Notes: generated by a model not told the origin, from the sequence alone. A stretch of 64,000 nucleotides of DNA from CAYTAP01 sp964435775 (GCA_964435775.1 CAYTAP010000001.1:11456-75455); one strand, 5' to 3'; shown: positions 43,731 through 53,443, counted from the stretch's first letter. Made by a program: numbers and translations.

Positions 43731-45383
43731 ATGAATATTGGTCGACGCGCTTGTGGGCGACTGGTGCGCTTGGTGGTATTGCTGATTGGTCTGGCTGTGC
43801 CCGCGCAGGCATTTGCTCAGTTCACAAACCCGGTCGTCACCAGCGGCGCCGATCCATGGGCGTTTCAATGGGGAGGGCAATACTTTTACACGAGCACGAC
43901 GGGCAACGACGTGAAGGTGGCCCGCACGCCCTGGCTGCAAAGCCTCAACAGCAATTCCGAGGTTGTTTGGAAACCGCCAGCGGGCACAATGTACAGCAAC
44001 AACCTTTGGGCTCCAGAGATCCATCGCATCAATGACAAGTGGTACGCCTATGTGGCCGCCGACAACGGATCGGACATCAACCACCGAATGTATGTATTGG
44101 AGGGAGACAGCCAAGACCCGCAGGGGTCTTACACCTTAAAGGGAAAGATCACGACGCCCTCGGATCGATGGGCGATTGACGGGACCATCCTGTCGTATGG
44201 GAACAAGAATTACATGATCTGGTCCGGCAACCCCGTCGAGGGCGTCTCGAATCAAAGCCTGTATATCGCCGAGATGAGCAACCCCTGGACGCTCACCGGC
44301 GAGCGCGTTGTTATCAGCAATCCGACCTTTGCCTGGGAACGCCACGGGTACAACAACACCACCCGCGGCGTCAACGAAGGTCCGGAGATCCTCGAACACA
44401 ATGGCGATGTCTTTTTGACCTATTCGGGCAGCAGTTTCGATACGCCCTACTACGCGATCGGCGCGCTTAAACTGACCGGGACCGATCCGTTGCTCGCCAG
44501 TTCATGGACCGACAAGACGCCCACGCCGCTGTTTGAGCAGGGTAATGGCGTCTATGGACCAGGGCACAGTTCGTTCGTCAAGTCTCCGGATGGCACCGAG
44601 GATTGGATCGTCTACCACGCCCGCACCGACACTGGCCGGGGCGGCCGGCAGGTGCGCATCCAACCATTCACCTGGAACACCGACGGCACGCCAAACTTTG
44701 GTTCCCCCATCGCCACGAGTCAAACAATCGCCAATCCATCGGGCACCCCCACCGTCACGTTCATTCCCAACTTGTCATTCGAGCGCGGGGGAACGGGCTG
44801 GCTGGATGATTTCCATGTGTCCGGCGATGTTGGCGCCATGAGCAATGACGGTTCGACGTTTACGCAGATCGCCAATGGCGACGGGCCGAAAATCGGATAC
44901 CTCGGTGCCAACGTGCAGGGGAAAATCTGGCAGGACATCGGACCTTTGACGCGGACGGCATACACGTTGTCGGTGGGACTGGCGATCAGCGACGACCAAA
45001 CGGCGACTGCGGCGACCGATCCGGGCCAGTTCATCCTCCGTTTGATCGGTACGGGCTTATTTCCCGGCGGGTCAGCCAACGACGGCGCGGTGACCATCCT
45101 CGGCGAGCGAACGATCGACAGCTCGGAGCTTGCCGTTTCAAGCTTTACCTACTTCGACCTCACCGTGAACGGAATCGGACAGGATCAGATCGGCAACTGG
45201 CTCCGTGTGGAGCTGGCCACACCGGATGGCCTGCCAGTGGCAGCGTCGAATTGGCAGGTCAAGATGGATTTGATGACCCTGAGCCTGCCAGCCAATGCGG
45301 TGGCATTGGTACCCGAACCGGCGTCCGTGATGCTGATGTGCGTGGCTTTGGCGCTGGGAATGCGACGTCGGCGCGCCGCATGA
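43731..45383 (+). CDS. secreted GH43-family glycoside hydrolase with PEP-CTERM anchor
   Basis: 550 residues. Signal peptide (LVRLVVLLIGLAVPAQAFAQ). Five-bladed propeller hydrolase region to about 320 with the GH43 acids: Asp41 in TSGADPW, Asp near 149 in AIDGTILSY, and Glu near 216 in NEGPEILEHNG; also NNLWAPEIHR. These fit arabinan- or xylan-side-chain-cutting enzymes. Residues about 345-520 form a beta-rich module (FIPNLSFERGGTGWLDDFHV) like a carbohydrate-binding domain. It ends with the PEP-CTERM sorting signal VPEPASVMLMCVALALGMRR, then Arg-rich tail, for envelope attachment or export by exosortase. A second PEP-CTERM gene follows after 53 bases. Confidence 0.88.
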   Translation: MNIGRRACGRLVRLVVLLIGLAVPAQAFAQFTNPVVTSGADPWAFQWGGQYFYTSTTGNDVKVARTPWLQSLNSNSEVVWKPPAGTMYSNNLWAPEIHRINDKWYAYVAADNGSDINHRMYVLEGDSQDPQGSYTLKGKITTPSDRWAIDGTILSYGNKNYMIWSGNPVEGVSNQSLYIAEMSNPWTLTGERVVISNPTFAWERHGYNNTTRGVNEGPEILEHNGDVFLTYSGSSFDTPYYAIGALKLTGTDPLLASSWTDKTPTPLFEQGNGVYGPGHSSFVKSPDGTEDWIVYHARTDTGRGGRQVRIQPFTWNTDGTPNFGSPIATSQTIANPSGTPTVTFIPNLSFERGGTGWLDDFHVSGDVGAMSNDGSTFTQIANGDGPKIGYLGANVQGKIWQDIGPLTRTAYTLSVGLAISDDQTATAATDPGQFILRLIGTGLFPGGSANDGAVTILGERTIDSSELAVSSFTYFDLTVNGIGQDQIGNWLRVELATPDGLPVAASNWQVKMDLMTLSLPANAVALVPEPASVMLMCVALALGMRRRRAA

Positions 45384-45436
45384 GCGTGCAGCGACCTTGA
45401 ATGTTGATCGAAGGTGTTTCAGGAAGGCGGGTGGAT

Positions 45437-46264
45437 ATGCGCGGCAACTGGATGATTCGAACATTGGCTTGCGGAATTGGATTGGCGATGGGCGCGACGG
45501 GAGTGAGCGCAAGCGTCACGGGCGCGACAGTTGCGGATGCCGACAACGGGGATTACACGCTGACGAGTGTGACGGTCTCGCGCGGGTCGGCGGGATCATT
45601 CACCTACCTGCCAAGCCAGTTGACGGGCGTGGACCTGACGGATGTCGCCGCATACAGCGTGCCCTTCATTTCCCAATACAATGCCAGCCTTCCAGCGCCG
45701 GGCACCCGCGCGACGTTGATCGAGGACAACCGGCTGGATACCGGCGTGACCAATCCCGTAAAGACCACTTCGCCATTCGATCAGGCCTTTGAAGTGACGT
45801 TCCTTGAGCCGGTGGTCAACTCAACCGGCGATGACATCGTCATCTTCAAACTGGCCAGCACCTTCACAACCCGTTTTTACATCGACAACGACCCCGCCAA
45901 GCATGTGGACATTGGATCGGCCAATATTTCCGGGGCACTCATCAATTCGATGCCCTATACACGTTTTGTGTACAACAATAATGGCGACACTACGGTCAAT
46001 GATTTGGCGGAGTTGGAATCAGCCACAGGATTCACAGCGAGCAATAAATCTTCCAACGTGGACGCGATCGGAATCGATCTGTCATTGTTCGGCATCGCGG
46101 AGGGAGAAACGTTGACGAGCATTCGGTTTCAGGCCGGCAACGACATGATCGACCCCGTTCTCATCGCCGGATTGCCGGCAGTTCCGGAACCGGGAAGCTT
46201 CACTCTGATTGGTGGAATTGCGGCGGGGATGTTGCTTCGCCGGCGGTCGCGCGGTGTCGCTTAA
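45437..46264 (+). CDS. PEP-CTERM exported protein of unknown function
   Basis: 275 residues from ATG 45437 (ggtggat upstream); ATG 45401 would add 12. Signal peptide MIRTLACGIGLAMGATGVSA, a beta-rich mature region (VTVSRGSAGSFTYLPSQLTG, VSRFYIDNDPA-like strands) and the C-terminal sorting signal VPEPGSFTLIGGIAAGMLLR followed by basic residues. No catalytic motif. It follows the GH43 gene in the same direction and is likely to be co-expressed and exported by the same exosortase system, whose enzyme is not in this window. Confidence 0.85.
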   Translation: MRGNWMIRTLACGIGLAMGATGVSASVTGATVADADNGDYTLTSVTVSRGSAGSFTYLPSQLTGVDLTDVAAYSVPFISQYNASLPAPGTRATLIEDNRLDTGVTNPVKTTSPFDQAFEVTFLEPVVNSTGDDIVIFKLASTFTTRFYIDNDPAKHVDIGSANISGALINSMPYTRFVYNNNGDTTVNDLAELESATGFTASNKSSNVDAIGIDLSLFGIAEGETLTSIRFQAGNDMIDPVLIAGLPAVPEPGSFTLIGGIAAGMLLRRRSRGVA

Positions 46265-46307
46265 GGGCAAATTGGATGGGAGCGGGGCTTTGGTCCGATA
46301 ACAGGGT

Positions 46308-48047
46308 ATGAGCCCTGCGGATGTAGTCGAAGTTGCGGTTGTCTCTTGTGATGCGCCGCTCATGCCAGGGGAGGGGCAAACGCGCGCTGGTCGGGCGGCG
46401 CGATGTTATTTCCTGAACAACCTGGCGGCAATGCGGCGGACCCAACCCGATGTGTGCGCGCTNNNNNNNNNNGCCGATTAGCGTCACGAGGTCGCGGCCG
46501 AGCGTGGTGATGAGAATTTCGAGGATTCGCACATTGAGTTTGTGTACGGGCGGGACGGCGCGCTGACCGCGCGGCGGGAGGGACGTTGGATCGGCGATTG
46601 CTCGGTTCCACACGCGGCTGCGGAAGAACTATTCAAAACGCTCACACTGCGCGGCAAAGTCGCCTGCCTTGTTGATCCCAGGCAAGCGGCGCAGGCGCGG
46701 CTCGCGCTCGATCGAGCGGCCACGAGCGGCGCGATGATCTGCCTGGTACCCACCTTCGCGGCGCTGCGCTTCTTGTTGCACTGCGACGATTTTTCCCACG
46801 AACTGGCCACGAACAGGCTTTGGTTTGCCACAGGGGATCAATGGGCGAAAATGCTACAGGACTTATTGCGGCGATATCCCGGCCTGCCAATTCCAGCGCA
46901 GTTCATTCGCACCGCTCTGACAACCGACGCGGCGGGGGGATCGCTGATCGAAGCCGCACAAGGTATTTTCTCGGCCGAGGCGGTGCGACGACAGGCGCTG
47001 GTCAACAGTCGGCATGGAACATGGCGGCCGCGGCGCGCCAGTGCGCCGGTTCGAATCGGTGCGGTGACGCCATCCCAATTTCGATTGTGGGAAGGCGCTG
47101 GCGTGACGCTGTGCGACTGCGTGAATCAAGCATTCGAAGCCGCTCATGTTCACGACACGGATGACCCCCTCTCGGCCTCGCCACTTGGACTGGCGCTGGC
47201 GGCGGAAGAATTGGACGTGCTGTTCCTCGCCAACTTGACCCGTGCCGACCTGGGGGTTTTGATCCCCAGGCAAGTCCGCTGCGTGACGTGGTGGACATCA
47301 CCATCCGCGCCGGCGGCCTCAACGCATGCGGATGACCTCCTGCTCATCGCGGATGCAACATGGGCCGAAATGGTCGTAAAGTCCGGATGGGATGCCCGAC
47401 AGGTCAAGACGGCGCAATGGCCGACGTTCGCTCATCAAGCATCCGCGGGAGCGGCGGGCATGGGTGCGCCGCTTGTCCTGATCGCCAACACGCAGGTCAT
47501 TGAAACGGAACCCGCGATGGAGTTATCGAGCCACCGGTTGCTATGGCAGTCCATCGCCGCCGAGCTTGCCAAGGATCCCTTCGCGCTGGGGGATGATCCG
47601 GCGAGGTATCTGAAGCAGTGGCGGGCGAGGATGAACATCAAGGAGGAGGAGTTTGACGCGGCGCGATTCTTCAGTGGCATGATTCTTCCCGCGTACCAGC
47701 AGGGAATGGCGCGGATGTTGATTGAAGCGGGCCTGCCGGTTCATTTGTATGGTGAGGGGTGGGATCGGATCGCCGATTTCGCCGCCCATGCGAATGGAGC
47801 CGTGCGATCACGCGAGGATATGCGAAATGCGGCGGCGGGAGCATGCGCCCTGATTCATGTCTGGCCGGGGCTGGGGGCGCACGAGATGGACTCGCTGGGT
47901 CGCCCGGTGCTCCGCCGGCCGGGCAGGCGACGGGAATCGTTTATTCGCGAAGCCCGCGCAATGACCACTTCCGTAGTTCCACCACCCCATCCCGCACACC
48001 CCCTGACAGCGCATGGATTGCGGGAGCTTGTTTCTTCAATTCGTTGA
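46308..48047 (+). CDS. glycosyltransferase-like protein interrupted by an assembly gap
   Basis: A coding frame begins at ATG 46308 (cagggt upstream): MSPADVVEVAVVSCDAPLMP, then CYFLNNLAAMRRTQPD, and runs into ten N at 46463-46472. After the gap the same direction resumes with FEDSHIEFVYGRDGALTARR and continues to 48047. A TAG at 46479, nine bases after the Ns, lies at the edge of the low-quality join and may be an error. The C-terminal part has LIEAGLPVHLYGEGWDR and CALIHVWPGLGAHEMDSLG, resembling CgeB-like/GT1-type glycosyltransferases. True length is unknown. It converges with plsC, overlapping by 12 bases. Confidence 0.55.
46463..46472. other. 10-N scaffold gap inside a gene
   Basis: Exactly ten N, a placeholder for a join of unknown length. 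The flanking sequence is of normal composition, unlike the gap at 14823, and the reading frames on both sides point to one protein. Confidence 0.9.
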
Positions 48048-48743
48048 CCGCGGTTCGAGTGTGGACGCGCGTCGTCCTGATTTCCGCATCGCCGACCGGC
48101 GCAACGCAGCCACCTGCTCGAACAGGTCATGAAGCGTGCGGTCGATCAAGTCGGTGATTTCCTGATCGTTCATCCCATCGATGACCAGCGGCGGCCCGTA
48201 CAGGACGCGAATGACGCCGGGACGGGGAAACTTGCGGTTGCGAGGCCAGGCCTGAAATGATCCATCAATGGCGGCGGGCAGGATCGGAACCCCTGCCCGG
48301 CGGACAACCAGTGCCGCACCGCGCTGGATGCGTTCGATTTGCCCGCTCTCCGTGCGCGTCCCTTCAGGATAGATGTTCAGAACATGCCCATCCTTGAGCC
48401 GGCGAAGCGTTTCCTTGATCGCGCCGGAGTCGCCACGGCCCTGCTTAACCGGGAACGCGTTGAGCGAGCGAATGAGCCAGCCGAAATATTTGTTGTGAAA
48501 CAGCTCACTCTTGGCCAGAAAGCTCATTGGCCGTTGCAGCGGCATCGCCAGGATCATCGGATCGAGGTAGCTCTGGTGATTGGAGACGAGGAGGACGCCG
48601 CCGGTTTTGGGGAGGTGATGCGTCCCGCGCGCCTGATAATCGAACAGCAGGCGGAAGATCATCCAGCACAGGTGCTGGAAAAATCGCCACATCATCGTGC
48701 TGGAGACTGTATTTGGGGGTTGATGGACTGGCGTGTCGGTCAT
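48036..48743 (-). CDS. plsC: 1-acyl-sn-glycerol-3-phosphate acyltransferase
   Basis: 235 residues from ATG 48743, one base after the cmk stop codon, so translation is coupled. One N-terminal hydrophobic segment (FFQHLCWMIFRLLF), then the acyltransferase motifs LLVSNHQSYLDPM (catalytic H-x4-D), FPVKQGRGDSGAIK, IYPEGTRTESG and VPILPAAIDGS. It makes phosphatidic acid at the inner membrane. The cmk-plsC pairing is common in bacteria. C-terminal 30 residues are basic. Confidence 0.93.
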   Translation of the reverse strand: MTDTPVHQPPNTVSSTMMWRFFQHLCWMIFRLLFDYQARGTHHLPKTGGVLLVSNHQSYLDPMILAMPLQRPMSFLAKSELFHNKYFGWLIRSLNAFPVKQGRGDSGAIKETLRRLKDGHVLNIYPEGTRTESGQIERIQRGAALVVRRAGVPILPAAIDGSFQAWPRNRKFPRPGVIRVLYGPPLVIDGMNDQEITDLIDRTLHDLFEQVAALRRSAMRKSGRRASTLEPRSTN

Positions 48744-48744
48744 G

Positions 48745-49416
48745 TCATGGCTTCCCTGGGTGAGCCACGGCCGCCGCGACGATCCGCTCCACCACCTGAT
48801 TCTCATCGAGCTCGGTTGTGTCGATCACCAGCGCGCCGTGCGGAACTGTCAACGGCCCGACCGCTCGGTTGCGATCCCGTTCATCGCGGGAGATGATGTC
48901 GCGCAACACCTGGGCGGCATCGACGATCTCCCCGCGCCCGCGAAGTTGGCGCACGCGGCGGGCGGCGCGCTCCTGCGGCGTGGCGTCGAGATAAATCTTC
49001 ACATCCGCATGGGGAAAGACGACCGAGCCCTGGTCGCGCCCCTCGGTGACGAGGTTGTCGCGGTCGGCGCCGATCTCTCGTTGCAACTCGACCAATCTCT
49101 CCCGCACGCCCGGGGTGGCCGCGACGAGGGAGGCGGCCTGCGCCATCTCGCCGCTGCGAATCAGGTGTTCGACGGCCTCCCCATTGAGAAGGATGGCCGG
49201 GGGAGCGGCCGTCCAGTCGAAGGTGATGCGGCAATGCCGCGCGATGAAAGCGAGTTCGCGCGGATTGGCCCAATCGGCGTTTCGGCGCACGGCCTCAAGA
49301 CCGACGGCGCGATACATGGCGCCGGTGTCGAGAAAATCAAAGCCCAGCCGCCGGGCGACCTGAAGGGAGGCCGAGGATTTGCCCGTCCCGGCGGGACCAT
49401 CGATGGTGAGGATCAT
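48745..49416 (-). CDS. cmk: cytidylate kinase
   Basis: 223 residues. P-loop LTIDGPAGTGKSSASLQVAR, then DTGAMYRAVGL, NGEAVEHLIRSGEM, LVTEGRDQGSVVFP and IYLDATPQERAARR. Phosphorylates CMP and dCMP. Its ATG overlaps the stop of the upstream isomerase gene (ATGA at 49413-49416), and plsC begins one base after its own stop. In many bacteria rpsA follows cmk; here rpsA is a separate unit at 4111. Confidence 0.95.
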   Translation of the reverse strand: MILTIDGPAGTGKSSASLQVARRLGFDFLDTGAMYRAVGLEAVRRNADWANPRELAFIARHCRITFDWTAAPPAILLNGEAVEHLIRSGEMAQAASLVAATPGVRERLVELQREIGADRDNLVTEGRDQGSVVFPHADVKIYLDATPQERAARRVRQLRGRGEIVDAAQVLRDIISRDERDRNRAVGPLTVPHGALVIDTTELDENQVVERIVAAAVAHPGKP

Positions 49417-50222
49417 GGCTTCTGATTGAGGATGCCCGTCAGCTTCTTCACGGCAAGCTTGACGCCTTGAACGGGATCGGCGGGATTCGATCCTTCAAAC
49501 TCAATGCCGAGATATCCATCATACCCCGACTCGCGGGCCAGCTTGACGCAGCGGGCGAGATCGAATGCCGGGTGATGGAGCTGCTCATCAATGTCGAGCA
49601 CCTTGGCATGGACGGCCTTGGCGTAGGGCAGGATTTTTTCCAGCGCGGCGTACCGGTCGATGTCAGCGGGCCAATTGCCAAAGTCGGGCAGCGCGCCAAC
49701 CCACTGCTCGCCGACCTCGCGCCGGGCGGTCTTCACGAGTTGAACGATTGCATCGGCGCTGACGCTGATGCCGCCATGATTTTCGACCACGACGGCGACC
49801 TTGTGATCCCGTCCGCTTTTGCCCAGTTCGACGAAGCTTTGCGCGCAGGCGGCTTCGGCGGCGGCGCGGTTCTTGATGTTCTTGCCGCCGGAATTGGCGC
49901 GGATCACGCCGCACCCAATGGCGGCGGCGATCGGAATCCAAGCGCCATACTTCTCCACGCCCAGCTTGCGTTCGGCCGGGTCTTCGGCGCCAAGGTCGCC
50001 GGTTTCATCGACGGCAATGTTGAGCAGGCGAACATCGGCGGCCTTTGCGGCGGCGACAAGCTCGGCCAGATACTTCGGATCGCGTGACGCGAAAAAGGGG
50101 CTGTTCAATTCAACGGCGGTGATGCCAAACTGTTCGCGGGCAAAGCGAGGGAACTCAAGCAGCGTCAGCTTGTTGGCGCGAAACAGCTTCTGAAGACTCC
50201 AACCGGCGAGGGAAAGTTGCAT
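49413..50222 (-). CDS. sugar phosphate isomerase/epimerase (TIM barrel)
   Basis: 269 residues from ATG 50222 with caggagtcaacccc before it. TIM-barrel pattern MQLSLAGWSLQKLFRANKLT, FGITAVELNSPFFASR, VAVVVENHGGISVSADA (Glu-Asn-His), GALPDFGNWPADIDRY (Asp), AVHAKVLDIDEQLHHP and YLGIEFEGSNPADP (Glu). The frame stays open far upstream, but that sequence is antisense-like noise. It overlaps cmk by four bases, so a catabolic enzyme is translated as the first gene of a housekeeping operon. Substrate unknown. Confidence 0.88.
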   Translation of the reverse strand: MQLSLAGWSLQKLFRANKLTLLEFPRFAREQFGITAVELNSPFFASRDPKYLAELVAAAKAADVRLLNIAVDETGDLGAEDPAERKLGVEKYGAWIPIAAAIGCGVIRANSGGKNIKNRAAAEAACAQSFVELGKSGRDHKVAVVVENHGGISVSADAIVQLVKTARREVGEQWVGALPDFGNWPADIDRYAALEKILPYAKAVHAKVLDIDEQLHHPAFDLARCVKLARESGYDGYLGIEFEGSNPADPVQGVKLAVKKLTGILNQKP

Positions 50223-50305
50223 GGGGTTGACTCCTGATGATTGGGGCGTGGCCCCATATTTTGTGGACATTCCAAAAAGGGTTTTGAAACCTCTTGGCTC
50301 GGCCT

Positions 50306-50965
50306 CTATTTCCCCTTGGCCGCCCACTGGAAACCGCGGCGCATGAGGGTCAGGCACGGTTCGGCCGCCACTATGTCGGCGTGATGGCCCAGTGAATTGT
50401 AAAACACTTTCCCCTTGCCATACAGCTTGGTCCAGACAACGGGCATATCGACCGGGCCATTGGGGGCGTGCGGGCCGTCGGCGACGGGGAAGCGCGTCGT
50501 GGCGAGCACCTTCACGGCCGGATCGACGTGCAGATAATACTGTTCGCTGGCGACGTCGAAATCGGCAATGCCCGACGTGATCGCGTGCTGGCGGTCGCGG
50601 ATATTGACGCGATATTTCGTGCCGTCGTTGCCGGGGTGGGCGACCCACTGGCCGCCGGTCATGAACTGCCATTCGGTCGCTTCGCGGAAGGAGTCGCACA
50701 TTCCGCCGTGGCAACCGGCGATCCCGACGCCGCTGGCAACGGCTTCGGTCACGGGCTTGAGCTGTTCGGGTGTGATCTTTCCCATGGTCCAGACAGGGAC
50801 GATCAAGTCGAGTTCGTTCAGGTTGGTCGTGACGAACGCATCGAGGGTGTCGGCGACGCTCACGCTGAAGCCATCCTCCTTGAGGACCCGCTCAAAAATC
50901 GCCGCCACCTCTTTGGGCTCATGCCCATCCCAGCCGCCCCACACAATCAATGCCTTCCCGGCCAT
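50306..50965 (-). CDS. ThuA-like protein
   Basis: 219 residues from ATG 50965, preceded by aaaggagtcgtg. Class I glutamine-amidotransferase-like fold of the ThuA family: ALIVWGGWDGHEPKEV, DLIVPVWTMGKITPEQ, GVGIAGCHGGMCDSFRE, WQFMTGGQWVAHPG, DMPVVWTKLYGKGKVFYNSLGHHADIV. A nucleophile-elbow-like GCHGG is present. ThuA proteins occur in sugar-utilisation clusters of rhizobia and planctomycetes, with an unclear biochemical role. It lies 83 bases upstream of the isomerase-cmk-plsC run on the same strand. Confidence 0.92.
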   Translation of the reverse strand: MAGKALIVWGGWDGHEPKEVAAIFERVLKEDGFSVSVADTLDAFVTTNLNELDLIVPVWTMGKITPEQLKPVTEAVASGVGIAGCHGGMCDSFREATEWQFMTGGQWVAHPGNDGTKYRVNIRDRQHAITSGIADFDVASEQYYLHVDPAVKVLATTRFPVADGPHAPNGPVDMPVVWTKLYGKGKVFYNSLGHHADIVAAEPCLTLMRRGFQWAAKGK

Positions 50966-51052
50966 CACGACTCCTTTAATCTCATGTAAATAGCCAATCC
51001 CCCGCGTGTCATCTTACTGGAATGAAACGACGAACGGAAATCGTGTTGATCC

Positions 51053-52366
51053 CTATGACCCGACGATGTGCTCCCGCTTCCCCGTCACCTCCCGCATCGC
51101 ATTGCGGGTATCGACAATCAGCTTCGCGTGATCGGCAATTTGCTGCCAGTTGTACGCCTTGTGGTGCGTGGCGATGAGGACGGCATCGTATTCGGCCAGA
51201 TGTTCCGGCGACAGCTCCACGCTTTTCATCTCGAGGTTGTAATGCCGCATCTTGTGCGTCGCCGGGACGTGCGGATCGTTGTAGTCAACTTGCGCCCCAA
51301 GCTCGCGAAGCTTTTCAATGAGCTCGAAGCTCGGGCTTTCGCGGACATCATCCACATCCGGCTTATACGCCAGCCCAAGGACGAGAATCCGGCTGCCGTT
51401 GATTGCCTTGCCCCGCTGATTGAGCGCGAGCATCGTACGATGGACGACATAATCCGGCATCGCGTGGTTGATCTCCCCGGCCAGTTCGATGAAGCGCGTC
51501 GGCATCCCCACCTCCCGCGCTTTCCATGTGAGATAAAACGGATCGATCGGGATGCAGTGGCCGCCGAGCCCCGGGCCGGGATAAAACGCCTGAAAGCCAA
51601 ACGGCTTGGTCGCCGCCGCCCGGATGACCTCCCAGACGTCGATCCCCATCGCGGTCAGGAGCATCTTCATTTCGTTGACCAGCGCGATGTTGACGGCGCG
51701 GTAGATGTTCTCCAGCAGCTTGGCCGCCTCGGCGACCTCCGCGCTGCTCACCGGGATCACCTGCGCGATCGCCTTGCGATACAGCGCCGTCGCGATCTCG
51801 CCGGAAACCGGATCGATCCCCCCCACCAGCTTGGGAATGCTCCTGGTGTTGTGATCCTTTCGCCCGGGGTCTTCGCGCTCGGGCGAATAGGCGAGGAAGA
51901 AATCCCGCCCGCAGACCATGCCGCTGCGGTTGAGGCGCGGCAGCATGACCTCCCGCGTCGTGCCGGGGTAGGTCGTCGATTCGAGAACGACCAGTTGCCC
52001 CTTGCGCAACGTCTTGCCAATCGCCAGGGCGGTTTGTTCGATGTAGCTCAGGTCCGGCTCCTGATGCCTACCCAGCGGCGTCGGGACGCAACTGATCAGC
52101 ACATCCGCCTCCGCCAGCCGCGTGAAATCGCTGGTGGCGTCAAACCGCCCGGCCGCTTTCATGTCCCGCGCCAGCGACTCCCCCAAATGCTTGAGATACA
52201 TCCGCCCCGCCAGCAGCGCCTCGATCTTCGCCGGATCGACGTCGAAGCCGATGACGGAGAATCCCGCCGCGTGGAACGCGGCGAGCAGCGGCAGGCCAAC
52301 GTAGCCCAAGCCGATGACGCCAACCTTCACCGAACGGGACTCAATCTTTGACAGTAGTTCATTCAT
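51053..52366 (-). CDS. nucleotide sugar dehydrogenase (UDP-GlcNAc/ManNAc type)
   Basis: 437 residues from ATG 52366. NAD-binding VGVIGLGYVGLPLLAAFHAA, then SCVPTPLGRHQEPDLSYI, VVLESTTYPGTTREVMLP, YSPEREDPGRK, and the catalytic Cys in GLGGHCIPIDPFYLTWKA near residue 267. C-terminal NAD-binding part: ILVLGLAYKPDVDDVRESPS. Oxidises the C6 of a UDP-sugar to the uronate for polysaccharide synthesis. The H-C-I-P-I-D-P variant points to the WbpA/WecC branch rather than UDP-glucose dehydrogenase. It stands alone between divergent regions. Confidence 0.93.
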   Translation of the reverse strand: MNELLSKIESRSVKVGVIGLGYVGLPLLAAFHAAGFSVIGFDVDPAKIEALLAGRMYLKHLGESLARDMKAAGRFDATSDFTRLAEADVLISCVPTPLGRHQEPDLSYIEQTALAIGKTLRKGQLVVLESTTYPGTTREVMLPRLNRSGMVCGRDFFLAYSPEREDPGRKDHNTRSIPKLVGGIDPVSGEIATALYRKAIAQVIPVSSAEVAEAAKLLENIYRAVNIALVNEMKMLLTAMGIDVWEVIRAAATKPFGFQAFYPGPGLGGHCIPIDPFYLTWKAREVGMPTRFIELAGEINHAMPDYVVHRTMLALNQRGKAINGSRILVLGLAYKPDVDDVRESPSFELIEKLRELGAQVDYNDPHVPATHKMRHYNLEMKSVELSPEHLAEYDAVLIATHHKAYNWQQIADHAKLIVDTRNAMREVTGKREHIVGS

Positions 52367-52567
52367 AAAAGCCACTTTGGCGATGGCCTTGATTCCCCTG
52401 CGGCATCATACATGATGGGCGAGACTCAACAAACAACGTTCAACTTCGTTATCCATTGATCATCTGGGAGCTTTGGCATGCGGTCAGCTTTCAGTATGAT
52501 GCGGCGAAATCCAATGATGTGTTCGTCGTGATCGCATCGGACCTCGACACACGCCGGAAAGAATCGT

Positions 52568-53443
52568 ATGCCACTTCCACAAAACCGTTTGGAGGCGCCC
52601 GGCAAGGGCGCGTTGCACAATCAGCCGGGTATCAACAGCGGCATCTGGAACAATGAGCCGCTCGACGCGAAGCCGTTCGAGCTGGCCGCGGGCGCTGGTT
52701 TCAAGGCGATGGAACTCAGCAGGTTCCGCCACAAGCATCGCGTCGGATTTCTCGATGTCCATAGTCCTGAGCAGATTCGCCTTCTCCAAAATGCTTCGAA
52801 AGACACCGGCGTGGCGATCTGGTCCATTCATTCGGATGACGCCGGGGACATCACCTCACCCGATCCGGCGGAACGAGGCCGCCAGCTTGATGAGTTGCGG
52901 TGGTGCCTTGACGCGGCTGATGCACTGGGAGCTCGAATTGTTGTTTCACACATGCAAGTGCTGGGCAAGTGTTTTCAAGACCCCGACGGCGTGGCGCGGG
53001 CCAACGAGGTGATGCAGGAAATCCTGCCGCGCGCCCAGGCTTCCTGTGCGCGCATCGCGCTGGAGAATGGTTATGTCTGTAAAGAAGGCCAATGGACACG
53101 CGACATATTCGCCCGTGTCGATCCCCTGCCTTCGGACGCATTTGGCTACGTCATCGACACCGGCCACCTCAACTGCGCCCACGACTGGAAAGATGTCGAA
53201 ACGGGATTGGGCCAGCGGTTGATCTCCCTGCATCTCAACGACAACGCGGGCACGGACATTCACCTCACCGGAGGCAAGGGGACGGTTGACTGGGCATGGG
53301 TCGCCCGCATGATCAAGGCGTCCGGCTATGACGGTTGCCTGTTGTGGGAAATTGGCATAGGCAACAAAGACTTTGACCCGCAAATACTTGTTGACACCAT
53401 GCATGGACACCGTCTTTTAATGGACGAACTTCAAAAGTCATAG
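52568..53443 (+). CDS. sugar phosphate isomerase/epimerase (TIM barrel)
   Basis: 291 residues from ATG 52568 with cgccggaaagaat upstream. Short N-terminal extension, then FKAMELSRFRHKHRV, VAIWSIHSDDAGD, ARIVVSHMQVLG, CARIALENGYVCKEG (Glu), FGYVIDTGHLNCAHDW (Asp, His), RLISLHLNDNAGTDIH and GCLLWEIGIGN (Glu): the metal ligands of this superfamily. It is followed, after a 134-base gap, by a Gfo/Idh/MocA oxidoreductase gene in the same direction. Confidence 0.88.
   Translation: MPLPQNRLEAPGKGALHNQPGINSGIWNNEPLDAKPFELAAGAGFKAMELSRFRHKHRVGFLDVHSPEQIRLLQNASKDTGVAIWSIHSDDAGDITSPDPAERGRQLDELRWCLDAADALGARIVVSHMQVLGKCFQDPDGVARANEVMQEILPRAQASCARIALENGYVCKEGQWTRDIFARVDPLPSDAFGYVIDTGHLNCAHDWKDVETGLGQRLISLHLNDNAGTDIHLTGGKGTVDWAWVARMIKASGYDGCLLWEIGIGNKDFDPQILVDTMHGHRLLMDELQKS

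Noticed and set aside
47040..47060. ggttcgaatcgg, like a tRNA T-loop
   Set aside because: It lies inside a coding frame with no acceptor stem or anticodon arm around it.
49413..50714. 433-codon extension of the isomerase frame
   Set aside because: Only the part from 50222 matches the TIM-barrel family and has a ribosome binding site; the rest overlaps the ThuA gene.
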